Shown: positions 34,704 to 44,608 of the stretch, in pieces | Layout of the letters: each line of letters starts with the position of its first letter | Position numbering within the stretch: position 1 is the stretch's first letter | DNA from: Thermobaculum terrenum ATCC BAA-798 | GTDB lineage: Bacteria; Chloroflexota; Chloroflexia; Thermobaculales; Thermobaculaceae | Direction of reading: 5' to 3' | Assembly (NCBI RefSeq): GCF_000025005.1 | Contig: NC_013525.1 | Span: 1,700,501 to 1,764,500, forward strand | DNA: 64,000 bases | The notes under the pieces: generated by a model | The model's input: the letters and a program-made list of their open reading frames with translations, nothing else | The model's database searches: none | What the model was told of the DNA's origin: nothing | Position numbers and translations under genes: made by a program

Positions 34704-35828
34704 CTACCTCTGTCTGAGGCGGAGAAATGCCGGTATATCATAGTCCTCCTGTGCTGGAGGCTTTTGGGTTTGTGGCTCCTTCTGGATAGAAACCGGTTTG
34801 TTGCTTGGAACTCGCTTGACGTTATCGAACCCTGTGGCTATAAGCGTGATCTTGACCTCATCCTGCAGCCTATTGTCTATAACGTGACCGAATATGATGT
34901 TTGCCTCCGGATCTGCCGCTTCTTGTATAAGTTGGGCGGCTTCATGTAGTTCGAGCATTCCCAGGTCTTCGCTGCCCGTTATGTTGAAGAGGACACCTTT
35001 AGCGCCCTCTATAGATAGCTCCAGAAGCGGGCTTTCTATAGCAGCTCGCGCTGCCTCTACTGCTCTATTTTCTCCGGTTCCCCTGCCAATCGCCATCAAT
35101 GCAGATCCAGCATTGCTCATGATGGCCTTTACATCAGCGAAGTCACAGTTGATATTGCCATGTTCTGTAATAAGTTCGCTTATACCTTGGATAGCCTGCC
35201 TGAGTACGTCGTCCGCCATGTGGAATGCTTCCTTGACGGTAGTCCGCTTCTCGACCAGCTGAAGAATCCTGTCGTTAGGTATAACTATCAGGGTATCCAC
35301 ATGCTCCTTCAGACGCTGTATACCTTCCTCTGCAACAGCTCGCCTCTTGGAACCCTCAAAGGAGAACGGCCGCGTTACTACCCCTACGGTAAGCGCTCCT
35401 ACATCACGCGCTATCTGAGCCACAATGGGGGAAGCCCCGGTGCCAGTACCGCCACCCATACCAGCCGTTATGAAAACCATATCAGCACCTTTAAGGGCAT
35501 CATAGATCTCATCCTGGCTCTCCTCTGCTGCCTTAGCCCCTACTGATGGATCTCCGCCAGCGCCCAGCCCCTTAGTCAACTTATCTCCTATAGATATCCT
35601 GACGTCGGCTTCAGAGTGAAGAATATCCTGTGCGTCTGTATTCATAACAATGAATTCGACATCCTTAACTTCCGCATCTATCATGCGGCTAACGGCGTTT
35701 CCCCCGGCTCCGCCTACACCAATGACTTTTATAACGGCTAGACGATTGCTATCAGCAAAGGATGAGTAGGATGACTGGCTATCGCTTCTAACGAGTTTAT
35801 GGATGTTCTCTTCCGGACCCACTGGCAT
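34704..35828 (-). CDS. ftsZ: cell division GTPase FtsZ
   Basis: This tubulin relative forms the division ring. The GTP signature GGGTGTG is present in [22 protein letters not shown] is near the N-terminus, and the last residues, DYDIPAFLR, are the tail that binds FtsA. The start is uncertain. The frame opens at a TTG at 35858 with a weak site. ATG at 35828 follows AGGAG by 2 bases, and GTG at 35822 follows it by 8 bases. I give the ATG; total length is about 374 residues. It is the last gene of the dcw cluster. Confidence 0.95.
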   Translation of the reverse strand: MPVGPEENIHKLVRSDSQSSYSSFADSNRLAVIKVIGVGGAGGNAVSRMIDAEVKDVEFIVMNTDAQDILHSEADVRISIGDKLTKGLGAGGDPSVGAKAAEESQDEIYDALKGADMVFITAGMGGGTGTGASPIVAQIARDVGALTVGVVTRPFSFEGSKRRAVAEEGIQRLKEHVDTLIVIPNDRILQLVEKRTTVKEAFHMADDVLRQAIQGISELITEHGNINCDFADVKAIMSNAGSALMAIGRGTGENRAVEAARAAIESPLLELSIEGAKGVLFNITGSEDLGMLELHEAAQLIQEAADPEANIIFGHVIDNRLQDEVKITLIATGFDNVKRVPSNKPVSIQKEPQTQKPPAQEDYDIPAFLRLRQR

Positions 35829-35864
35829 TTCTCCTCTAACAAAATACTGTTTATCCAAAATTTC

Positions 35865-37115
35865 TTATGGTAAAAATTCTCTGAACCAGCCTACCAGTTT
35901 TGCGGCCCCAGAGCGACGCTCAGGTAGTTTACTTAACCTAGAAGCGGCAGCCTCTGACCTAAAGCGCCACAATGGGAGCCCTACCGATGTGGAAAAAGCC
36001 GGATTGTGTACGGCTTCTGATAACCCCGACAACCCCTCGGGGGCTCCTAGTCTCACAGGCATATCAAGTACCTTCTCAGCCTTATCAACTATGCCCTTGA
36101 GTTGGGCCGTGCCTCCTGTTAGAACGGCACCAGCCGGCACCATATCATCATATCCGCTACGTCTTAGCTCACTCAAGACCAAGGCAAAAATCTCACTGAT
36201 TCGAGAGTCAACTATCTCATTCACGAGGTTTCGGGATACGGTCTTATATTCTCCATCAGATAATCCCTCCACCCTCAACGTAGAACCCAAACCAGGTAGA
36301 GAACTCGAATTCAACTCCTCCTCGCCAGATACATCCGCTGATTCTACCTTAATTTTCTCTGCTACGTCTGTCTTTATCCCCAAAACTATTGAGAGGTCAT
36401 TAGTTATGTTATTACCTCCCAGAGGTATTACAGCGGTGTGCCATATAGCATCTTCAACAAAGATAGCCACGTCGGTGGTACCACCACCAATATCTATAAG
36501 CATAACTCCCAGATCACGTTCAGGCTCTGTGAGCACAGAACAACTGCTTGCCAAAGGCTGTAATACAAGATCGTCAACTTCCAATCCAACTCTATGGATC
36601 ACCTTCAACAGGTTCTGTACAGCCCCTACATGAGCAGCAATCACATGAGCATCAACTTCCAGCTTAAAGCCGCTAAGCCCAACTGGATCTTTGATGCCAC
36701 CATTACCATCCACCTCATATTGGCGAGGTATGACATGAAGCACTTCTTTCTGAGGTGGCAGATCTATATGGCGAGCAGACTGTAGTACTTTCTCTACATC
36801 AGCGGCATCTATGTACCCACCGTCCGGGAGTAGGAGCTCTCCATGACTCTGTAAACAACTAACATGAGCCCCAGATATACCAACTATGGCTGAGCCTATC
36901 TTATAACCTGATAGTCGCTCTGCCTTATCTACTGAGCTTGCCAAAGCCTCGGTAGCAGCATCAATATCTGTAATTACACCCTTGGATATGCCCTGGCTTG
37001 AGGAGAGTCCTACGCCAAGCACCTTCATTGGGGCATCTTCGGCAACCTCTACCACCAAAGTACATACCTTGGTGGTGCCTATATCGATGCCAACCATTAC
37101 CTTAGGCTTCGGCAT
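35865..37115 (-). CDS. ftsA: cell division protein FtsA
   Basis: The 416-residue protein of the actin fold has phosphate-binding motifs GIDIGTTKVCTLV and DIGGGTTDVAIF, plus the inserted SHS2/1C region. It binds FtsZ and ties the ring to the membrane through an amphipathic C-terminus (KLVGWFREFLP). GGGAG lies 6 bases before the ATG. A 110-base gap with an extended -10 promoter separates it from ftsQ. Confidence 0.95.
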   Translation of the reverse strand: MPKPKVMVGIDIGTTKVCTLVVEVAEDAPMKVLGVGLSSSQGISKGVITDIDAATEALASSVDKAERLSGYKIGSAIVGISGAHVSCLQSHGELLLPDGGYIDAADVEKVLQSARHIDLPPQKEVLHVIPRQYEVDGNGGIKDPVGLSGFKLEVDAHVIAAHVGAVQNLLKVIHRVGLEVDDLVLQPLASSCSVLTEPERDLGVMLIDIGGGTTDVAIFVEDAIWHTAVIPLGGNNITNDLSIVLGIKTDVAEKIKVESADVSGEEELNSSSLPGLGSTLRVEGLSDGEYKTVSRNLVNEIVDSRISEIFALVLSELRRSGYDDMVPAGAVLTGGTAQLKGIVDKAEKVLDMPVRLGAPEGLSGLSEAVHNPAFSTSVGLPLWRFRSEAAASRLSKLPERRSGAAKLVGWFREFLP

Positions 37116-37178
37116 AACCCACTCCCATAAAGGCTAAAGGGCTGTTGTCGAATGGAAGTTATTATCGTGGATGCCGAC

Positions 37179-37187
37179 AGTATAGCA
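37179..37187 (-). promoter_or_regulatory. candidate internal promoter for ftsA-ftsZ
   Basis: On the minus strand TGCTATACT forms an extended -10 element in the 110-base gap upstream of ftsA. No good -35 is seen. Extra promoters near ftsZ are common in dcw clusters. Confidence 0.4.
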
Positions 37188-37226
37188 TGTATTCCAATGC
37201 ATGTGTGATAAGAAATTTACTCAATT

Positions 37227-37997
37227 TTAACTTTTTCGCAGCCTATAATAGGGAGTTGCAGGTGTACTCACGTCAATAAATGACACGTCACCCAAAGTTA
37301 GTATCTTAGACAATATAGCCACCTTGGCTTCAAGCCTGTCGTCATCGCCTACTACAGCGGTCCATCCGGCAGAAGATATTACCTCGTATCCCACACCTGG
37401 TGTGTATTTGACCTTCTCCACACTGGCCCTTATATCCTCAGGGAGACCTGAAAACAAAGTGAGAGTGGAAGCAACTAGCTTAGGATCCAAGGTGCTTCCT
37501 GGATGTACATCACCCTTGGTGTTAGCCTCCAGGAGAGGCATCCTTGGTGTAGCAGACACCTCTTCCAGGACTTTACCAGAACTGTCCACAAGGAATTTAC
37601 TCCCACCAGACATCCAAACTATGGCAGGTTGCCTCTCAACTATATCGATGTAAACCCTATTAGATAACCCTCTGCTAACCTTAGCAGTATCTACATAGGG
37701 AATATCCCTTAGTCTGGCTTCTACCTCACCGGTATTCAAGGTGAGAATATTTGCACCTAATATTCCAGATCTTTGAATCACATAGCTCTCTGTTAGATGG
37801 CTTACCCCCCTAACCTTAACCTCCTGAACCCGCAATAGGTCAGAGTTATAAGCCTGCCAAAGGAGAATCAAAGCACCAATAAATCCCAGCACAAGGGAAA
37901 GTCTCAGAAGCTTTTGCTTCCAACTCAGCTTCGGCTTTACATGAGACCTATCCTTAGCAAGCAAACTCGCCAACACAGACCATATGAAAGTGGTCAT
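37227..37997 (-). CDS. ftsQ: cell division protein FtsQ/DivIB
   Basis: The protein of about 256 residues has a basic cytoplasmic head, one membrane helix (about 33-50) and an outer POTRA domain (LRVQEVKVRGVSHLTESYVI), then the beta domain. It links early and late divisome parts. I chose ATG at 37997, since GGGAGG lies 9 bases upstream and the ddl stop is 2 bases away; a longer frame overlaps ddl. Confidence 0.9.
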   Translation of the reverse strand: MTTFIWSVLASLLAKDRSHVKPKLSWKQKLLRLSLVLGFIGALILLWQAYNSDLLRVQEVKVRGVSHLTESYVIQRSGILGANILTLNTGEVEARLRDIPYVDTAKVSRGLSNRVYIDIVERQPAIVWMSGGSKFLVDSSGKVLEEVSATPRMPLLEANTKGDVHPGSTLDPKLVASTLTLFSGLPEDIRASVEKVKYTPGVGYEVISSAGWTAVVGDDDRLEAKVAILSKILTLGDVSFIDVSTPATPYYRLRKS

Positions 37998-37998
37998 C

Positions 37999-39087
37999 CT
38001 ATGAAGCCTCCCAGAGGGGGATAACCCTATGCTGCTTATCAGCATGCCTCTCCATAGCTAGATCCAACAGTTTCCTCACAAGATCAGGATAGGATAGCCC
38101 GGAAGCTTCCCATAGCTTAGGATACATACTAATAGGGGTGAATCCTGGTATCGTATTTATCTCGTTTACGAGGACTTTATTTTCGCTAGTTAGGAAAAAA
38201 TCTACTCTTGCCAGACCTGCAGCATCCACTGCCTTGAAGGCTCTGACTGCGTAATCTCTAATTTCATCAGAAACACTTGGTGGTATATCTGCTGGAATGA
38301 TAGTCTTGGAGGATTCGCTTATATATTTGGCTTCGAATGTATAAAATTCGTCTCCTGGTAGTATCTCTCCAACAACAGATGCCCTGGGGTAATCGTTTCC
38401 GAGAACCGCACATTCGAGCTCTCTAGCCTCAACTCCCTGTTCGACTATCAGCCTGCGATCATACTTTGAGGCTAATTCTAGTGCCTGCAGTAAGGAGCTT
38501 CTATCTTTAGCTTTTGTAATTCCTATGCTTGACCCAAGATTTGCAGGTTTGACGAAAACTGGATACTCAAGCTCTGATTCAATCTTAGAAATAATGCCTT
38601 CAGGGTCGGAGAGCCAATCACTTCTCAGTATCCCCAGGTATCTTGTGATCGGTAGCCCCTCAGACTCAAACATCTTCTTCATAGCTATCTTGTCCATGCT
38701 CAGGGAGGAGCCCAACACCCCAGAACCAACATATGGTACGTTAACTAACTCAAGAAAGCCCTGAACAGTGCCATCTTCCCCATAAGGGCCATGCAGCAGG
38801 GGAAAGACTACATCAACAGCGCTCAAGGCTTCAGGAACACTCCTAGGCTGTGAATCTACAGGGACTATATCCCTAACATCCGAATCGCCGGCAAAGAGAG
38901 CAGAGGAAGCGAGCATCTTGACCGCCTCCTCACCAACCTTCCAAGTCCCCTCTCTAGTGATACCACAAGGGAGAATGTCTATATCGCTATCTTTGAGCGC
39001 CTTCATCATAGATATAGCGCTAGCTACCGACACATCGTGTTCTGCTGATCTCCCACCGAACAACAGAAGTAACCTGTACCTCTTCAC
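37999..39087 (-). CDS. ddl: D-alanine-D-alanine ligase
   Basis: The 362-residue ATP-grasp enzyme makes D-Ala-D-Ala for MurF. LLFGGRSAEHDVS, HGPYGEDGTVQG, VKPANLGSSIGI and VNEINTIPGFTPISMYPKLW are all typical motifs with the ATP and metal ligands. I chose GTG at 39087, overlapping the murB stop (TAGTG), since GGGAG lies 7 bases upstream; TTG at 39093 is the longer option. Confidence 0.95.
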   Translation of the reverse strand: MKRYRLLLLFGGRSAEHDVSVASAISMMKALKDSDIDILPCGITREGTWKVGEEAVKMLASSALFAGDSDVRDIVPVDSQPRSVPEALSAVDVVFPLLHGPYGEDGTVQGFLELVNVPYVGSGVLGSSLSMDKIAMKKMFESEGLPITRYLGILRSDWLSDPEGIISKIESELEYPVFVKPANLGSSIGITKAKDRSSLLQALELASKYDRRLIVEQGVEARELECAVLGNDYPRASVVGEILPGDEFYTFEAKYISESSKTIIPADIPPSVSDEIRDYAVRAFKAVDAAGLARVDFFLTSENKVLVNEINTIPGFTPISMYPKLWEASGLSYPDLVRKLLDLAMERHADKQHRVIPLWEAS

Positions 39088-39992
39088 TACCAATCTCCCT
39101 TGAACTCTATCTCTGTCTCAAGCCTTATACCTTTTCTTTCCAATACCAAATCTCGAATCGTTTCCACCAGGTCTCTAATATCAGAGGCAGTGGCATTACC
39201 AGTATTTATGATATAGTTAGCGTGCTTTGGAGATACCATTGCACCACCAACTCGAAGTCCCTTCAGACCCGCTGATTCTATAATGGCTCCAGCGTAATTA
39301 CCTGGTGGGTTTTTGAAAGTCGATCCTATACTCGGCTCTACTGGTTCTTTGCGCTTTCTCTCCATAAGAAAGTGCCTAATCTTGATGTTGATAAGGTTCG
39401 GGTCAGATCTAAACACCCTGTAGCGGGCTCTTATCACCGCCGCAATCTCGATCTCCCCTCGCTTGATCGCACTGCTCCTATATTGAAAAGCAAGCTCTTC
39501 ATTAGTAAGAGTTATAAACTCTCCTCTGAGATCTATTGCATCAATATCTACCAGGCGCTCCGCCGTGTCACCACCGTAAGCACCTGCATTACCTACAACA
39601 GCACCCCCCACTGTCCCAGGAATACCCACTCCCCACTCCAGGCCCGCTAGCCCAAGCGAAGCAAGCTTCTTAGCGGCAGTTGGAAGAAAAGTACCGGCAT
39701 CAAGCTCGACTATGACCTGATCATCCTCTTCCCGGACGACTCTTACATCTCTACTTATGGAATTTATGACAAGTCCGTTAAAGCCTGCGTCAGCAACTAC
39801 GATATTGCTACCAGACCCAATTACCATAAAAGGCATATTCTCTGCTATAGCCCAACGGACAGCATTGAGTAGTTCCTCACTCCCCCTGACACGAGTAAAC
39901 AACCTTGCAGGACCACCGACCTTGACTGAGGTATGTTTCCAAAGGGGTTCATTATACTCTATTTTCGGGGTAACCATTTGACTAGGACTCAA
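39087..39992 (-). CDS. murB: UDP-N-acetylenolpyruvoylglucosamine reductase MurB
   Basis: The FAD-dependent enzyme of about 301 residues reduces the enolpyruvyl group to give UDP-MurNAc. FAD motif VIGSGSNIVVAD, GLEWGVGIPGTVGGAVVGNA and the catalytic serine region PSIGSTFKNP are present. The GSTFKNP form and length suggest the type II fold. Starts at TTG 39992 and ATG 39977 are both possible. Confidence 0.95.
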   Translation of the reverse strand: MSPSQMVTPKIEYNEPLWKHTSVKVGGPARLFTRVRGSEELLNAVRWAIAENMPFMVIGSGSNIVVADAGFNGLVINSISRDVRVVREEDDQVIVELDAGTFLPTAAKKLASLGLAGLEWGVGIPGTVGGAVVGNAGAYGGDTAERLVDIDAIDLRGEFITLTNEELAFQYRSSAIKRGEIEIAAVIRARYRVFRSDPNLINIKIRHFLMERKRKEPVEPSIGSTFKNPPGNYAGAIIESAGLKGLRVGGAMVSPKHANYIINTGNATASDIRDLVETIRDLVLERKGIRLETEIEFKGDW

Positions 39993-39994
39993 AG

Positions 39995-41353
39995 CTACAT
40001 TTCTCCGAACTCTTCCAAGATCTTAGGGCCAAGATTAGTTACATCCCCAGCCCCCATAGTAATCAGTACAGAGTTGTCAACTAAGAACCTAGGTATAATT
40101 TGGGAAGCCTCCTCTACATTCCCAACGCGCTCAGAGTTATTACCTATCATCTTTAGCAATGTATCTAGATCAAGGTCCGGATCCGGTTGCTCGCGAGCAG
40201 CATATACATCCAGCAAGAATACTTTATCTGCTAACTTGAGAGCTTCAGCAAAGTGAGCTAGGAATGTCTTGGTACGACTGTATGTATGTGGCTGAAATGC
40301 TACAAATATCTGGCGACCTGGATAATATTCGCGGGCCGCACTAATGGTTGCTGCTATCTCCGTAGGATGATGGGCATAGTCGTCCAGCACAATTACGCCC
40401 TTAGACTCGCCTTTATACTCAAACCTTCTCTTTACACCACGAAACTCTTGTATAGCTGATTTTACGCCCTCAGGCGAAGCACTTGCATTTATGCCCACTG
40501 CCACAGCACCAACTATATTTATCAAGTTATGCCTGCCAGGCAAGCTGGTTTTGAGCCCCTCAAGCATGAAGTCCGGGCCAATTATGTCAAAACATGTAAC
40601 GCCGCCAACTTTCCTGGTTACTCGAGCCGACCAGTCACAACCGCCTTCAACACCATAAGTCTGATAATACAAGCGACTTGCGGATGCTATACCCTTTACA
40701 ACCTCCATAGCTAGCCTGCTCTCTTTACAAACGAAGACTTTCCCGTCAGGCTTCATACCCCTGAGAAAACTGGAGAAAGCATCAACAAGCTCGCATTCCG
40801 TAGGGAAAATGTCTGGGTGATCGTGCTCTATATTAGTTATCACAGCTAGCTCCGGATGCAGCCATAAAAAAGATCGAGCATACTCATCTGCTTCGGCAAC
40901 CATCCATTCATCCTTGCCGTAGCGTCCACCGATCTCCCACCCCACTGGCACACCACCCACTAATACAGTGGGATCAACACCACTCCTAATCAATATCTCA
41001 GCGACGAGGGCTGTTGTAGTGGTCTTACCATGGGTGCCGGCAATAGCAATGCCTTTTTTGCCATTCATCAGCTGACCGAGTAGCTCTGCCCTATCAACTA
41101 CCTTGAGACCCTTTTCGACAGCTGATAGCACCTCGGAAGTATTCATCACAGGCTTAGTCACTACCACACAATCCACGCCGTCAAGGTGACTTTCATCATG
41201 ACCTTGCCAGATTGTTACTCCCTTACGCTCCAACTCAGCAGTCTGGGCGTTCAACACACGATCACAACCAGTAACCACCTCACCTGCGCCGACTAATATG
41301 CCGGCAAGAGAGCTCATACCACTACCACCAATACCTACGAAGTGGACTTTCAC
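39995..41353 (-). CDS. murC: UDP-N-acetylmuramate-L-alanine ligase MurC
   Basis: The 452-residue Mur ligase adds L-alanine to UDP-MurNAc. It begins VHFVGIGGSGMSSLAG, has the ATP loop AGTHGKTTTTAL and the conserved DDYAHHPTEI and FQPHTYSRT. Start is GTG at 41353 after GGGGA. It lies 5 bases from the unknown membrane gene that occupies the usual place of murG. Confidence 0.96.
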   Translation of the reverse strand: MKVHFVGIGGSGMSSLAGILVGAGEVVTGCDRVLNAQTAELERKGVTIWQGHDESHLDGVDCVVVTKPVMNTSEVLSAVEKGLKVVDRAELLGQLMNGKKGIAIAGTHGKTTTTALVAEILIRSGVDPTVLVGGVPVGWEIGGRYGKDEWMVAEADEYARSFLWLHPELAVITNIEHDHPDIFPTECELVDAFSSFLRGMKPDGKVFVCKESRLAMEVVKGIASASRLYYQTYGVEGGCDWSARVTRKVGGVTCFDIIGPDFMLEGLKTSLPGRHNLINIVGAVAVGINASASPEGVKSAIQEFRGVKRRFEYKGESKGVIVLDDYAHHPTEIAATISAAREYYPGRQIFVAFQPHTYSRTKTFLAHFAEALKLADKVFLLDVYAAREQPDPDLDLDTLLKMIGNNSERVGNVEEASQIIPRFLVDNSVLITMGAGDVTNLGPKILEEFGEM

Positions 41354-41358
41354 TTCGA

Positions 41359-41970
41359 CTATCCCCTAAACCTCGACAATCTGGACAAACCCCACACGAA
41401 TAGTAGCACTATTACGGCGAGTGCCACATAATAGCTCCACTGCGAAAGCATGGAGGGCTCAGGCAAAGGTGGTACTTTGATACTTAATCCCCTTTCTGAA
41501 CCAGGAAACAATAGGAGGTTATGTACCCTCCTTGGGCCCAGTATATCTACAGCCCTTTGACCAACGATAGCCAGCACAAACAGTATGTTTCCTGCACCTA
41601 TAAGGGCTCCCAGAAATCTAGAAAGCCTCTCCTCTGAGGGTGAACGTAAATAACCTCCCATCCAATAAGCAGCATAGAGGGAAATTATTAGGAATGCTAT
41701 TCGTAAAAGGGTTTGAGGCATCCCATCGATCATGTCCCTCAAATTAGCACCATGTATACCTAATGCCACTAGAAGCTTTGTCAAAAATCCGGATACTAGC
41801 CTTATTAAGTGCAAGAAGAGCTCATTTAGTTTATCAAAAGCCACCAGAAGGAATATGAGGGCGCAAGCGGTTACAAGCTCACACATGAAAGTCCTTCGGT
41901 AACCATAATAGGCGCCAATTCCTAGTATTGGGGCTAACAGAGCTACTGCAGGTAGTGTCCACTCCATCAT
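41359..41970 (-). CDS. uncharacterised membrane protein in the murG position
   Basis: This 203-residue protein has about five hydrophobic segments (near 5-20, 30-50, 85-105, 120-145 and 178-196). RLSRFLGALIGAGNILFVLAIV and the early GYRRTFMCELVTACAL pattern resemble CvpA-type proteins, but only weakly. It overlaps ftsW by 4 bases (ATGA) and is 5 bases from murC. In most dcw clusters murG lies here. No glycosyltransferase motif is present, so it is not MurG. A role in lipid II handling or division is a guess from position. Confidence 0.7.
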   Translation of the reverse strand: MMEWTLPAVALLAPILGIGAYYGYRRTFMCELVTACALIFLLVAFDKLNELFLHLIRLVSGFLTKLLVALGIHGANLRDMIDGMPQTLLRIAFLIISLYAAYWMGGYLRSPSEERLSRFLGALIGAGNILFVLAIVGQRAVDILGPRRVHNLLLFPGSERGLSIKVPPLPEPSMLSQWSYYVALAVIVLLFVWGLSRLSRFRG

Positions 41971-43157
41971 GACATTCCTCTGCGCAACAGCAACTTGCGT
42001 CTACGTAGTTCCTTTCTGTCCTCAACAACAGGCTGAGCGTACTTACTAAGGTTTAACAAGATGCCTACTGCGGACATTAATACAACTAGTGAGGACCCAC
42101 CAAAAGATATAAATGGCATTGGAACACCTGTGAAAGGTACTGTAAGAGTGACCACTCCAATATTCAGAAAGGACTGGAAAACTATCCAAGTAGTTATGCC
42201 AGTGGCCATGAGTGATCCGAAAGCATCAGGAGATCTAAGAGCAGTCCTAAAGCCATGGACTGCCACTACTATAATGAGAATTAATACAAACACTGCCCCC
42301 ACAAATCCCAACTCATCACCAATTACCGCCATAATGGAGTCCGTGTGGGCCTCGGGTAACCAGCCAAACTTCTGCCTGCTGGCTCCAAGTCCCTCACCTA
42401 TTAGACCTCCTGAGCCCAAGGTAAACAGAGACTGTATTGGATGAAATCCCAAGCCATTGGGGTCCTTCCACGGATCGAGGAAAATAGTTAACCTGTTCAA
42501 TCTGTAGCTTTCCTCTATGATCAAAACCAAAAAGGCAGCAAAGGCCAAAGCTGCTCCCGCAAGTAGCTGCATTATCTTGGCTCCTGCACAGAACAGCATT
42601 ACCCCACCTATCATGGCGAATACAATAGAAGTCCCCATGTCAGGTTCAAGCATTATTAGCCCTATTATGAACCCCAGAATAATACCGAATGGTATGAGCC
42701 CATACCAAAGATTACGTACTTTCTCCCCTTTTTGAGATAGCCAATCAGCTGCATATGTAATGAAAACTATCTTTGCGAACTCACTGGGCTGCGCGCTCAA
42801 TGGACCCAGGCGTATCCACCTATGTGCACCGTTTATCTCCGGAGCTATGGAGTCGGGAGCAAACACGACAAAGGCTAAAGCCAATAGAGCCACAATCATA
42901 AGGGGCACACTGTATCTACGCCAACACTGATAGTTAATCTTGCTGGTAATAAACAAAGCTAAGCTACCAATACAAAGCCAGATGAGGTGCCTGATCAAAA
43001 AATAATTGGGAGACAACCCATTCATATAGGCACCAACGAAACTTGAGCTGTAAATCATTACGGTTCCAAGAGCTACTAAGCCTACGACAGGCGCCAAGAT
43101 CCACTTATCAATAGGTCCTGCATCTATGAACTTGGGCCTGACGGTAGTGTTAGCCAT
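41967..43157 (-). CDS. ftsW: SEDS peptidoglycan polymerase FtsW
   Basis: The 396-residue protein has ten membrane helices. It polymerises lipid II at the septum with its partner FtsI. Family motifs are visible: QPSEFAKI, EPDMGTSIVF, GLGASRQKFGWLPEAHTDSI and PFISFGGSSL. The KFGWLPEAHTD loop carries the conserved catalytic aspartate region. It overlaps murD by 8 bases. Confidence 0.95.
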   Translation of the reverse strand: MANTTVRPKFIDAGPIDKWILAPVVGLVALGTVMIYSSSFVGAYMNGLSPNYFLIRHLIWLCIGSLALFITSKINYQCWRRYSVPLMIVALLALAFVVFAPDSIAPEINGAHRWIRLGPLSAQPSEFAKIVFITYAADWLSQKGEKVRNLWYGLIPFGIILGFIIGLIMLEPDMGTSIVFAMIGGVMLFCAGAKIMQLLAGAALAFAAFLVLIIEESYRLNRLTIFLDPWKDPNGLGFHPIQSLFTLGSGGLIGEGLGASRQKFGWLPEAHTDSIMAVIGDELGFVGAVFVLILIIVVAVHGFRTALRSPDAFGSLMATGITTWIVFQSFLNIGVVTLTVPFTGVPMPFISFGGSSLVVLMSAVGILLNLSKYAQPVVEDRKELRRRKLLLRRGMS

Positions 43158-44574
43158 GCTGAGTCCCTTTCCCTTCCATCTTGTGCACTAGATCTTTAAA
43201 TAACTGCCCCCTGTGGAACTCGTTTCTGAACATTCCAAAGCTCGCACAGGCAGGAGACAGCAAAACCGTGTGACCAGGTCTAGCTACGCTTCTTGCTGCC
43301 TCTAGTGCAGATTCTAAGCTAGAAAAGGTCCCAACTATTAGCTCAGGGCACCTTTTGTTAATTGCTGTTTGCAAATCCGCAGTAGCAGAGCCTTCCAAGA
43401 GAACGACACGAACCTTCTTCTGGCATATAAAATCAGCTAGTTCGTCAAAGGGCACATTTTTGGAGGCTCCCCCAGCCAGTAACACTACTTCACCTTCTAC
43501 AGCCTTAAGGGCCGCGATCGTAGATGCCGGCACAGTGCTTGTGGTATCGTTGATGTACTTTACTCCATCAATGACCGATACTAGCTCCAACCTATCAGGA
43601 AGCCCCTTGAAAGTCCTAAGACCTTCTACAATAAATTCATCTGGTATGTTCATGGCTGAGGCTAATACGGCAGCAGCAAGAGCATTCATCCTGTTGTGCT
43701 CTCCTGGTAGCTGGAGCTCGTGCACTTGGAGGAGTTTCCTAGTACTACCCGTCTCATCAACTAGATAGATGTAATCGTTATCTATATAACCACCTGGCTT
43801 AACATGGCTTGAACGACTAAACCATCTAACCTGAGCCAGGCAATCTTCCACGAAACGTGACACAATAGGGTCATCGTAGTTGAACACAGCATAGTCAGTA
43901 GTCTTCTGGTTGCGATATATCCACCTCTTGCTGTTGTAGTAAGCCTCGAAGCTGGGATATCTGTTGAGGTGATCGTAAGATATATTCGTGATACAGCTTA
44001 CATGTGGAGCTTCGCCACCAACTTCGAAAGCCTCTAGCTGCCAACTAGATAGTTCGAGGATGACAGGGGTATCTTCACTGATCTGAGGCAGCATACTCAG
44101 GGCAGAAACTCTGAGATTTCCGGCCACTACTGTGTCGGGACGCCAAAGCTTACTGATATGTCCTAACCAGGAGGTAGTTGTGCTCTTGCCCTTAGAGCCA
44201 GTAATGGCGGTAATCGGAGCTGGACAATAACGCCAGAATAGGTTCATCTCCATCAGCACAGGAATCCCATTCTCCCGCGCTAGTTCGAGCCATTTGGACT
44301 CTCTGGGCACAGCAGGATTGCGTACTATGAAATCTGCTGAGAGGATATCCTCAGGTCTATGCTCCCCCAGCACATATCTAATATCCAAATCCTTCAAGGC
44401 TTCTAAGCTCTCAGCCAACTCACTTTCTGGTCTCAAATCCGTTACAGTGACTTCTGCGCCATGCTCAGCAAGGAACCTAGCTACTCCAAGTGCTCCTCCG
44501 TGTACGCCTAATCCAAGCACCAGAGCTTTTTTCCCCTCAAGATCCTTATAAGCCTCTTCGATCCTAGTACCCAT
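43150..44574 (-). CDS. murD: UDP-N-acetylmuramoylalanine-D-glutamate ligase MurD
   Basis: The 474-residue Mur ligase adds D-glutamate. LVLGLGVHGGALGVARFL begins the UDP-binding domain, ITGSKGKSTTTSW is the ATP loop, ITNISYDHLNRY the central motif, and LLAGGASKNVPFDELA lies in the C-terminal domain. It is the gene after ftsW's upstream femX. Confidence 0.95.
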   Translation of the reverse strand: MGTRIEEAYKDLEGKKALVLGLGVHGGALGVARFLAEHGAEVTVTDLRPESELAESLEALKDLDIRYVLGEHRPEDILSADFIVRNPAVPRESKWLELARENGIPVLMEMNLFWRYCPAPITAITGSKGKSTTTSWLGHISKLWRPDTVVAGNLRVSALSMLPQISEDTPVILELSSWQLEAFEVGGEAPHVSCITNISYDHLNRYPSFEAYYNSKRWIYRNQKTTDYAVFNYDDPIVSRFVEDCLAQVRWFSRSSHVKPGGYIDNDYIYLVDETGSTRKLLQVHELQLPGEHNRMNALAAAVLASAMNIPDEFIVEGLRTFKGLPDRLELVSVIDGVKYINDTTSTVPASTIAALKAVEGEVVLLAGGASKNVPFDELADFICQKKVRVVLLEGSATADLQTAINKRCPELIVGTFSSLESALEAARSVARPGHTVLLSPACASFGMFRNEFHRGQLFKDLVHKMEGKGTQHG

Positions 44575-44608
44575 ATACAGCTCCCTCGAAAGAGTATTTA
44601 GCTATAAA

